Assembly (NCBI GenBank): GCA_023459435.1 | Contig: JAEWUL010000118.1 | Span: 1-9,449 of the forward strand | Reading direction: 5' to 3' | Source: Bacteroidota bacterium | GTDB lineage: Bacteria; Bacteroidota; Bacteroidia; Bacteroidales; WCHB1-69 | DNA length: 9,449 nt | In this document: one piece after another, positions 1 to 5,839 of the stretch | Layout of the letters: the number at the start of each line of letters is the position of its first letter | Position numbering within the stretch: position 1 is the stretch's first letter | Position numbers and translations under genes: made by a program | Notes under the pieces: generated by a model | Databases searched by the model: none | What the model was told of the DNA's origin: nothing | The model's input: only the letters and a program-made list of their open reading frames with translations

Positions 1-479
1 TGGTTTCAGTTTCAAAATTTTATCTTGACTTTACCGTTGAGGAATCTTGCGGAAAATGTTCTCCTTGTAGAATCGGAAACAAAAGATTATATGAAATTCT
101 TGAGAAAATTACCGAAGGTAAAGGAACTTTAGAAGATCTTGATAATCTTTCCAATTTGAGTAAGGTAATTAAAGATTCTGCTCTATGCGGACTTGGGCAA
201 ACTTCTCCAAACCCTGTATTATCCACTTTGGATAACTTCTGGGATGAGTATGTTGCTCACGTAACAGATAAAAAATGTCCAGCCGGACAATGTAAAGCTT
301 TAAAACAATACATCATCGAACCCGATGCATGTATCGGTTGTACTGCTTGTGCTCGTGTATGCCCTGTTGGCGCTATCAAAGGTGAAAAGAAAATGGCTCA
401 CGAAATCAACCAGGAAACATGTATTAAATGCGGTGCTTGTTACGAAAAATGTAAATTTAATGCAATTTTTATTAAATAG
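1..479 (+). CDS. hydB: Electron-bifurcating [FeFe]-hydrogenase beta subunit, NuoF-like (5' partial)
   Basis: This is the C-terminal end of a HydB/HndC/NuoF-type subunit; the reading frame is open from the first complete codon at position 3, so the gene starts outside the window. The visible 158 residues begin with the NuoF iron-sulfur region, ESCGKCSPCR followed about 50 residues later by LCGLGQTSPNP, which together supply the four cysteines of the N3-type [4Fe-4S] cluster. After these comes a bacterial two-cluster ferredoxin domain, CIGCTACARVCP and CIKCGACYEKC. Complex I NuoF lacks this ferredoxin tail, whereas HydB/HndC subunits carry it, so the tail identifies the type. The missing N-terminal part should hold the FMN and NADH sites. 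The next gene is a [FeFe]-hydrogenase starting 14 bases after the stop, consistent with one operon. In the family this subunit passes electrons between NAD(H), ferredoxin and the hydrogenase. An internal TTG at 156 is in frame but is not a real start. Confidence 0.95.
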   Translation, partial: VSVSKFYLDFTVEESCGKCSPCRIGNKRLYEILEKITEGKGTLEDLDNLSNLSKVIKDSALCGLGQTSPNPVLSTLDNFWDEYVAHVTDKKCPAGQCKALKQYIIEPDACIGCTACARVCPVGAIKGEKKMAHEINQETCIKCGACYEKCKFNAIFIK

Positions 480-493
480 AAAGGTAATATATA

Positions 494-2269
494 ATGGATC
501 AAGTAAAATTAATCATAGATAATAGAGAAGTAATAGTGCCCAAAGGTACTACTATTCTTAAAGCTGCGACTTCAATAGGTATTCATATTCCAACTCTGTG
601 TCATTTTGAACTAGAAGGAATGAATATTCATAATAAACCGGGTGGATGTCGTATTTGTGTTGTGGAAGTGGAAGGTCGTAAAAATTTAGCCCCAGCCTGC
701 GTTACAGAAGTTTTTGAAGGTATGGTGGTGAAAACAAACTCTGTTAGAGTTTATAACTCAAGAAGAACCGTTCTTGAACTTATTTTGAGTGACCACCCAT
801 TCGATTGTTTGGTGTGTGCTAAAAGTGGAAGCTGCGAATTGCAGGATCTTTCTATCAAATTTGGTGTTCGTGAAATCCCTTTCAAAGGGGAAATGTCTCA
901 ATATCAAATTGAAACATCTTCAGCAATCGTTCGTGATAACAACAAATGTATCATGTGCCGTCGCTGCGAAACCGTTTGTAACGATTTCCAAACCGTAGGA
1001 GCACTTTCAGCTATTGAAAGAGGATTCCCAGCTGTTGTTTCTACCGCATTTAACCAAAAAATGCACCACTCACCCTGTACTTTCTGCGGTCAATGTGTGG
1101 CAGTTTGTCCAGTAGGTGCTTTGGTTGAAGTGGATAGCACCCCTAAAGTGATCCGCGCAATCGCTAACGAAAAGAAAACAGTTGTGGTTCAAGTAGCCCC
1201 TGCTGTTCGTGTGGCTATCGGCGAAGAGTTCGGTATGAAACCAGGTACCATCGTTACGGGTAAACTTACTGCTGCTCTTAAAGCTCTAGGTTTTGACTAT
1301 GTTTTCGATACAGATTGGAGTGCTGACCTTACCATTATGGAAGAGGGTGCTGAGCTTATTGATCGTTTAACAAGACATTTAAATGGCGATAAAACAGTAA
1401 AACTCCCATTGTTAACTTCATGCTGTCCAGCTTGGGTTAACTTCTTTGAACACCAATTCCCAAATCTGAAAGAGATCCCTTCTACTGCAAAATCTCCTCA
1501 ACAAATGTTTGGAGCTGTTGCTAAGACCTATTTCGCAGATAAAATTGGGGTGAAACGGGAAGATATGGTGGTGGTTTCTGTTATGCCATGTCTGGCTAAA
1601 AAATATGAATGTGATCGCGACGAGTTTAAAGTGGATGGTAATCCTGATGTAGATTACTCTATCACAACCCGTGAATTAGCCCATCTGATTAAACAAGCGA
1701 ATATCGACTTCAATACATTGGAAGATGCCCAATTTGATAGCCCACTTGGCGAATCAACAGGTGCTGGTGTGATCTTTGGTACTACCGGTGGCGTTATTGA
1801 AGCTGCTTGCCGTACTGCCGTTGAAGTGATCACTAAAAAACCACTTCCAAGAATCGACTTTACTGAACTTCGTGGTCTAGAAGGTGTTAGATCTGCAACT
1901 ATCGATGTGGATGGCCTTAAATTAAACATCGGAATCGCTCACGGTTTAAGCAATGCTCGTAAATTGTTGGAACAAATCGAAAGAGGTGAATCACAATTCC
2001 ATGCCATCGAAGTGATGGCTTGCCCAGGTGGTTGTATCGATGGTGGTGGTCAACCACTTCATCATGGTAATGCTGATATCATCAAAGCTCGCTGGGAAGC
2101 TATCTACGAAGCTGATAGATCTATGCCAATTCGTAAATCTCATGAAAATCCTTCTATTATCACTATTTATAAAGAATTTTTAGGTGAACCTTGTGGCCAT
2201 AAATCTCATGAGCTATTGCATACACATTACTTCGATAAACAAAAAGTGATTGAAGTTAAAGTTGACTAA
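494..2269 (+). CDS. hydA: [FeFe]-hydrogenase catalytic (alpha) subunit, trimeric bifurcating type
   Basis: A 591-residue [FeFe]-hydrogenase that makes or oxidises H2 in the cytoplasm. Domains in order: an N-terminal plant-type [2Fe-2S] domain (C36, C52, C55, C69); a His-Cys3 [4Fe-4S] site (H101, C105, C108, C114); two [4Fe-4S] clusters (C152/155/158 with C205, and C195/198/201 with C162); then the H-cluster domain. All three signatures are intact: L1 TSCCPAW (308-314), L2 MPCLAKKYE (364-372) and L3 EVMACPGGC (506-514). By alignment from memory to Clostridium CpI, the proton-path residues C299, E279, E282, S319 and R286 correspond to C310, E284, E287, S330 and R291, all present, so the enzyme should be active. 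No signal peptide is visible, which argues against a periplasmic enzyme. The cofactor composition plus flanking NuoF-like and NuoE-like genes indicate the trimeric, electron-bifurcating group (often called A3). An AAAGG tract nine bases before the ATG may help initiation. Maturases HydE/F/G are not in the window. Confidence 0.97.
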   Translation: MDQVKLIIDNREVIVPKGTTILKAATSIGIHIPTLCHFELEGMNIHNKPGGCRICVVEVEGRKNLAPACVTEVFEGMVVKTNSVRVYNSRRTVLELILSDHPFDCLVCAKSGSCELQDLSIKFGVREIPFKGEMSQYQIETSSAIVRDNNKCIMCRRCETVCNDFQTVGALSAIERGFPAVVSTAFNQKMHHSPCTFCGQCVAVCPVGALVEVDSTPKVIRAIANEKKTVVVQVAPAVRVAIGEEFGMKPGTIVTGKLTAALKALGFDYVFDTDWSADLTIMEEGAELIDRLTRHLNGDKTVKLPLLTSCCPAWVNFFEHQFPNLKEIPSTAKSPQQMFGAVAKTYFADKIGVKREDMVVVSVMPCLAKKYECDRDEFKVDGNPDVDYSITTRELAHLIKQANIDFNTLEDAQFDSPLGESTGAGVIFGTTGGVIEAACRTAVEVITKKPLPRIDFTELRGLEGVRSATIDVDGLKLNIGIAHGLSNARKLLEQIERGESQFHAIEVMACPGGCIDGGGQPLHHGNADIIKARWEAIYEADRSMPIRKSHENPSIITIYKEFLGEPCGHKSHELLHTHYFDKQKVIEVKVD

Positions 2270-2303
2270 TCCCATTCGTTAATATTTAAAAAAGATAGAA
2301 ATC

Positions 2304-2804
2304 ATGTCAAGTATAAAAATACAAATAAGTGAAAAAACCAGATCAAAAATTGAAGAGATTTGTAAATCTTTCAATAATGAACCGGGTGAACTCATCAACG
2401 TGTTGCACAAAACTCAAGAGTATTTAGGATATCTTCCTGCTGAAGCTCAAGAAGTGATTGCAAAAGAAATGCACGTTTCTACCGCTAAAGTTTATGGCGT
2501 AGTCTCTTTCTATTCCTTCTTTACGATGATCCCAAAAGGTAGATACCCCGTGTCCATCTGTATGGGTACTGCTTGCTACGTTCGTGGTGCTGAAAGAATC
2601 CTGGATGAGTTTAAACATCAATTAGGTATTAATGTGGGTGAAACCGCTGCTGATGGGCTATTCTCTCTTGCATCCCTCCGTTGTGTTGGTGCTTGTGGGT
2701 TAGCTCCCGTTGTGCTCGTTGGCGAAAAAGTTTACGGTCGTTTGGCAGCAGATGACGTAAAAGGGATCGTTGAAGAGTATAAAAACGCTTCCGGAACCGT
2801 TTAA
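2304..2804 (+). CDS. hydC: Bifurcating hydrogenase gamma subunit, NuoE-like thioredoxin-fold [2Fe-2S] protein
   Basis: A 166-residue protein of the NuoE/HydC/HndA family. The N-terminal half is a helical region (LINVLHKTQEYLGYLP, and KVYGVVSFYSFF around residues 63-73) typical of the 24-kDa subunit. The thioredoxin-like C-terminal half carries the four cluster ligands in the standard spacing: C86 and C91 in CMGTAC, then C127 and C131 in CVGAC. Length matches the family. It is the last gene of the hydrogenase operon, 34 bases after hydA, and is followed by an intrinsic terminator. In trimeric bifurcating hydrogenases this subunit holds a [2Fe-2S] cluster next to the flavin of HydB. The order here (B-A-C) differs from the C-B-A order I know from Thermotoga. 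Alone it could be mistaken for complex I NuoE, but the neighbouring hydrogenase settles the assignment. Confidence 0.95.
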   Translation: MSSIKIQISEKTRSKIEEICKSFNNEPGELINVLHKTQEYLGYLPAEAQEVIAKEMHVSTAKVYGVVSFYSFFTMIPKGRYPVSICMGTACYVRGAERILDEFKHQLGINVGETAADGLFSLASLRCVGACGLAPVVLVGEKVYGRLAADDVKGIVEEYKNASGTV

Positions 2805-2822
2805 TATACGTTCAAATTAACA

Positions 2823-2852
2823 GGGTGGTAATTATGTTGCCACCCTTTTTTT
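2823..2852 (+). terminator. Intrinsic terminator of the hyd operon
   Basis: An eight-pair stem, GGGTGGTA (2823-2830) with TGCCACCC (2838-2845), has one G-T pair and a seven-base loop. It is followed directly by seven T residues (2846-2852). It lies 18 bases after the hydC stop. The next gene, fluC, starts 11 bases after the T-tract. Confidence 0.88.
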
Positions 2853-2863
2853 ATTATTATAGG

Positions 2864-3232
2864 ATGAAAGAGTTGACATTAATATTTTTAGGCAGTGGAT
2901 TGGGTGGCGCTTTACGCTATTTTTTTGGCCGTTGGATCAATACCTTTCTTTCCTCCCCTTTCCCTTTCAGTACTTTATTAGTTAATGTGTTAGCCTGTTT
3001 CCTGCTTGGTCTAGCTGTCGGATTTGCTGATTATAAACAGATCATTACAGCACCAACACGCCTCTTCTGGATTGTGGGCTTCTGCGGAGGCTTTAGTACA
3101 TTCTCCTCTTTTAGTTTTGAGTCCCTTACCTTAATACAACAAGGTGCCGCCTGGACCAACATAATGTATATTGCATTGTCTTTAATACTTTGTATTTCAG
3201 CAACATACATTGGAGTACTACTCGTTAAATAA
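2864..3232 (+). CDS. fluC: Fluoride channel FluC/CrcB
   Basis: A 122-residue, four-helix membrane protein of the FluC (CrcB) family, which works as a dual-topology dimer and lets F- leave the cell. Family signatures visible: GGALRYFFGRW (14-24) in helix 1, LLVNVLACFLLG with the polar-track Asn at residue 41 in helix 2, and GFCGGFSTFSSF (72-83) in the broken helix 3, which supplies the pore phenylalanines (F80, F83) and the central Na+ site. Helix 4 is about 98-120. I chose the ATG at 2864 because it gives the usual family length. The frame is open further upstream to a GTG at 2825, but that would translate the hyd terminator hairpin. No fluoride riboswitch fits between the terminator and the start. 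Its transcription must come from read-through or from a promoter inside hydC or the terminator. Confidence 0.93.
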   Translation: MKELTLIFLGSGLGGALRYFFGRWINTFLSSPFPFSTLLVNVLACFLLGLAVGFADYKQIITAPTRLFWIVGFCGGFSTFSSFSFESLTLIQQGAAWTNIMYIALSLILCISATYIGVLLVK

Positions 3233-3250
3233 TTGATCTCTTTTTTATTT

Positions 3251-3358
3251 GGGCGTTCCCCCTCGCTCCGCTCGGGGTCGGGCTTTTTCCGGGGTACGCT
3301 ATCGCTCCCGTACTCGCTGCGCTCGTACCGCCTTCGGCGCCCTCCAAATCCCTAACGC
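3251..3358 (+). ncRNA. GC-rich structured RNA-like intergenic element (Flavo-1-like)
   Basis: A GC-rich island in otherwise AT-rich DNA. Its ends pair: GCGTT at 3253-3257 with AACGC at 3354-3358. Inside are a CCCC...GGGG hairpin (3259-3262 with 3274-3277), then GTCGGGC, then a GGTACG (3293-3298) with CGTACC (3324-3329) hairpin, then a small CGCC/GGCG hairpin and the segment ATCCCTAACGC. The framing motifs GGGCGTT, GTCGGGC and ATCCCTAACGC match my recollection of the Flavo-1 RNA motif of Bacteroidota (Weinberg et al.), a class with no known function. The orientation is inferred from that match and from the terminator on its 3' side. It could be a separate small RNA, a structured 3' UTR of fluC, or a dispersed repeat. 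A 66-codon frame running through it (3249-3449) is Arg/Ala-rich low-complexity and not credible as a gene. Confidence 0.65.
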
Positions 3359-3362
3359 AGGC

Positions 3363-3383
3363 AAAACCGCAAGCGGTTTTTTT
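3363..3383 (+). terminator. Intrinsic terminator after the structured RNA element / fluC
   Basis: The inverted repeat AAAACCG (3363-3369) with CGGTTTT (3374-3380) has a four-base loop and continues into T's up to 3383. Placed just after the ATCCCTAACGC end of the GC-rich element, it would end transcripts of that element and of fluC. The A-run on its left also gives it a weaker terminator shape on the other strand. Confidence 0.7.
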
Positions 3384-3460
3384 GGGTTTTTAGTACCTTA
3401 TTTTATATTCGTGTTTTTTTTGGCACAATATTATAAAAAATCACTTTAGTTTAGTTTTTT

Positions 3461-3501
3461 ATAGCACACTGATGACACAGATTTAACTGATTTACACAGA
3501 T
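3461..3501 (+). repeat. Left inverted-repeat arm
   Basis: The arm begins ATAGCACACTGATGACACAG and ends ACACAGAT. It contains two copies of a GAT-n-ACACAGATT-like word, at about 3471-3483 and 3489-3502. It pairs with 3635-3675 at 32 of 41 positions. Confidence 0.7.
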
Positions 3502-3634
3502 TGATTTAGTCATAATAAAAAAAATTTTAACAAGATTTGACATTATATAAAATTGTATTTTTTTAAAAAATCAGAATAACATTTGAAATAAAATTGTTAT
3601 ATTTAAAATAAATTAAAAAATTTTGAACAAATAG

Positions 3635-3675
3635 ATCTGTGGTCAACTGTTTAATCAGTGTTATCTGTGTGCTAT
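3635..3675 (-). repeat. Right inverted-repeat arm
   Basis: On the minus strand the arm begins ATAGCACACAGATAACACTG and ends CCACAGAT. The outer nine bases are identical to the left arm. Mismatches are spread through the middle, several of them T/A swaps. Confidence 0.7.
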
Positions 3676-3790
3676 TTTGGTTCTGGCTTGTCCAGGTTCG
3701 GTTTTAGTTCAATATTCAGGTACTTTCATTCATGGTTATAAAGAAGATTGAATTAACCAAAATATTAATTTTTTTTTTCATTATTTTATT
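3676..3790. other. Intergenic stretch upstream of the T9SS-protein gene
   Basis: This region holds no gene. It contains a short palindromic word, CTGGCTTGTCCAG (about 3684-3696), directly after the right arm of the repeat element, which may be part of that element. A T-rich run then leads to the promoter box at 3791. I see nothing else supportable. Confidence 0.4.
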
Positions 3791-3798
3791 TATATTTG
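3791..3798 (+). promoter_or_regulatory. Bacteroidota-type -7 promoter box
   Basis: TATATTTG matches the TAnnTTTG -7 consensus of the Bacteroidota primary sigma factor. It lies 36 bases before the ATG at 3835, leaving a plausible short leader. A good TTTG -33 box at the usual spacing is not visible; that region is T-rich. A small inverted repeat, CAAAGT/ACTTTG (3799-3804 and 3809-3814), sits at the predicted transcription start. Confidence 0.6.
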
Positions 3799-3834
3799 CA
3801 AAGTAAAAACTTTGTATAATTTTTTTTTATTATT

Positions 3835-5826
3835 ATGAAAACAAAATATATTTTATTATCTCTTTTGATACTATTGACCTTTCATTTTGGATCCGCTCAA
3901 TGTGTCATCTCAGCAGGTGCCAATCAATCCATAACATGCGGTGAATCAGCACAACTGAATGTGACCATGGATTGGCAACCCCTTTCATTGGGCTCAATGT
4001 CTGGTTACCATTTCAAATCAGTATACTTTATCAATAATTCTGTTGGTGTAATCGTTGGAGATAACATATCTAGCGCTATTCTCGGCAAAACAACAGATGG
4101 TGGACAAACCTGGAATTATCAAACATCTTCAGGCCCTGGTGTCTCCTTAAATCTGAATTCAGTTACCTTTTTTAATGATACTCTTGGCTTTTTTGTTGGA
4201 AGTGCTACCTATATGGGCTTAACGATGGAAATGATTAATATCATTCATGGCGATTCGATCTATTCCGGCTCTTTTGGGGATAACCTTTTGTCTCAACATT
4301 TAAACGATATTTATTTTGTGTCTCCTACAACAGGTTTTGTGGTCGGAACAAATGGTTCAATTGGCAAATCTATTGATGGTGGCTTTAATTGGGTGGTACT
4401 GAATAGTGGCGTATCGCAAACCTTATATAGTGTTCAGTTTACTTCACCATCTATTGGATTTGCTGTTGGTGCCGCCGGAACAATCTTAAAAACAACAGAT
4501 AGTGGTTCAACTTGGATTCCAAAAACCAGTAATACAACTGAATCTCTTCGAGATATCCATTTCGTAAATCCTAATATCGGTTATATTGTGGGTACTAATG
4601 GTACTATTCTTTATACAGTCGATGCTGGTGAAAACTGGACTCAACAATCAACCACCTTTCAAAATCATCTCTATTCCATCTACTTTACCCCTAACGGTAA
4701 TGGCTATATTTCTGGGCAAAGTGCTATCTTCTCTTCTAACGACGGAATGAACTGGAACTCAGAACTCTCAATCGATTCAACACTCTATGATATCCATTTT
4801 TCATCGAATCAAATCGGCTACGCTGTAGGAGAACAATCTACCATCCTTAAAAAAGTGATCTTCGATACTTTTCTCTGGGATCCTGCTACCGGTCTAGATG
4901 ATCCAAATACCATTAACCCAATTGCAACACCCAATCAAACAACCACTTATACTGTTACAGCTACTGCCATAAATGGTTGTGTCACCACTTCAAATGTTAC
5001 CGTGTCAGTTCTCCCTATGCAAGCTCCTGAAATCTGCATCGTTACTGTGGATCAGAATAATAAAAATGTGGTCGTTTGGGAAAAACCGGTATCTGATGTG
5101 ATTGATTCCTTCTACATCTATAAAGAAACCAATGTGACTAATATTTATCAACTTATCGGAGTCGTTTCATATGCAGATATGAGTATTTTTACTGATAATA
5201 GCTCCAATCCGACTGTCCAATCATCAAAATATCAGATCACATTTAAAGATGTTTGTGGATTAGAAACAGAAAAAAGTGGTGCGCATAAAACCATGCATCT
5301 TACCATCAATCAAGGGGTTGGGAATACATGGAATCTGATTTGGGAGCCCTATTTAGGATTTAGTGTTGCAACATATAATGTTTATAGAGGGATTTCATCC
5401 ACTTCGTTAACTTTTATTGGATCAACATCTGGAACGAGCACTCAATATTCTGATTTAAATGCACCTTCGGGAGAGCTTTATTATCAAATTGAAGTGGTTT
5501 CACCAAATCCATGTGATCCATCTCGATCAATAACTTCTTCACGTTCTAATATAGCATCTACTGATGACGTAGGAATTGGAAATTATAATTTATCAGATAT
5601 AAAAGTTTATCCAAATCCAGCAACTGATTTACTGACCATATCCTCTGAAAACGGATCAACTATTCACAATGTAAAGATTTATGATCTACAAGGGAAATTG
5701 ATTCTAAATATTCAAAATGATTATTCCAAAATAGATATTTCTCAAATTAAATCTGGACTATATATTATTCAAATCACAACTGAATCCCAAGATCAATATC
5801 ACATGAAGCTAACGATAACCAAGTAA
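3835..5826 (+). CDS. T9SS-secreted YCF48-type propeller protein with C-terminal sorting domain
   Basis: A 663-residue secreted protein. Residues 1-21 form a signal peptide (MKTKYILLSLLILL..., likely cut near GSA|Q). Residues 24-46 (SAGANQSITCGESAQLNVT) look like the start of an Ig/PKD-like domain that resumes at about 346-394 (LWDPATGLDDP, TPNQTTTYTVTATAINGC). Between them lie seven propeller-type repeats starting near 59, 107, 156, 197, 238, 279 and 317, with the YCF48/BNR pattern aromatic-h-G-h-h-VG-x-x-GTILKTTDGGxxW; repeat 2 is degenerate. Two fibronectin-III-like domains follow (about 397-485 and 486-570). Residues 588-663 are a type A T9SS sorting domain (VYPNPATDLLTIS, IYDLQGK, GLYIIQI), so the protein should cross the outer membrane through the Por system and end up on the surface or outside. 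The ligand is unknown. The repeats are shared with Ycf48, but a photosystem role is excluded by context. It appears to be a single-gene transcript with its own promoter. Confidence 0.88.
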   Translation: MKTKYILLSLLILLTFHFGSAQCVISAGANQSITCGESAQLNVTMDWQPLSLGSMSGYHFKSVYFINNSVGVIVGDNISSAILGKTTDGGQTWNYQTSSGPGVSLNLNSVTFFNDTLGFFVGSATYMGLTMEMINIIHGDSIYSGSFGDNLLSQHLNDIYFVSPTTGFVVGTNGSIGKSIDGGFNWVVLNSGVSQTLYSVQFTSPSIGFAVGAAGTILKTTDSGSTWIPKTSNTTESLRDIHFVNPNIGYIVGTNGTILYTVDAGENWTQQSTTFQNHLYSIYFTPNGNGYISGQSAIFSSNDGMNWNSELSIDSTLYDIHFSSNQIGYAVGEQSTILKKVIFDTFLWDPATGLDDPNTINPIATPNQTTTYTVTATAINGCVTTSNVTVSVLPMQAPEICIVTVDQNNKNVVVWEKPVSDVIDSFYIYKETNVTNIYQLIGVVSYADMSIFTDNSSNPTVQSSKYQITFKDVCGLETEKSGAHKTMHLTINQGVGNTWNLIWEPYLGFSVATYNVYRGISSTSLTFIGSTSGTSTQYSDLNAPSGELYYQIEVVSPNPCDPSRSITSSRSNIASTDDVGIGNYNLSDIKVYPNPATDLLTISSENGSTIHNVKIYDLQGKLILNIQNDYSKIDISQIKSGLYIIQITTESQDQYHMKLTITK

Positions 5827-5839
5827 CTATCACTATTCA

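Larger units (their letters stand above)
3461..3675. mobile_element. MITE-like AT-rich element with imperfect terminal inverted repeats
   Basis: A 215-base segment bounded by inverted repeats, ATAGCACAC on the left and GTGTGCTAT on the right. The two 41-base arms match at 32 positions with no gaps when one is reverse-complemented. Each arm is itself built from repeats of an ACACAGATT-like word. The roughly 130-base core is almost entirely A and T and has no gene. No transposase is present and I cannot see a clear target-site duplication. It resembles the ACAGATT-rich intergenic repeats common in Bacteroidota, but family membership cannot be assigned by eye. A non-autonomous element or a decayed cassette are both possible. 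Confidence 0.5.

Noticed and set aside
1654..1929. Minus-strand open frame inside hydA, and the other frames opposite or inside confirmed genes
   Set aside because: They lie fully within strongly conserved coding sequence on the other strand or frame, with no recognisable domains. They are shadows.
2825..2863. An earlier GTG start for fluC
   Set aside because: It would place a Pro/Phe/Tyr-rich 13-residue extension over the hyd terminator hairpin. The ATG at 2864 gives the normal FluC length and N-terminus.
2805..2863. A fluoride (crcB) riboswitch before fluC
   Set aside because: The 59-base gap is almost filled by the hyd terminator, and I see no sequence resembling the conserved riboswitch core.
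3249..3449. A 66-codon plus-strand frame through the GC-rich element
   Set aside because: It is Arg/Ala-rich low-complexity translation of RNA hairpins, followed by translated T-runs. It has no domain and no ribosome site, and it crosses a terminator.
3451..3834. CRISPR array or tRNA gene in the gene-free AT-rich stretch
   Set aside because: The repeated ACAGATT-like words are not regularly spaced with unique spacers, and I found no cloverleaf or TψC-like box.
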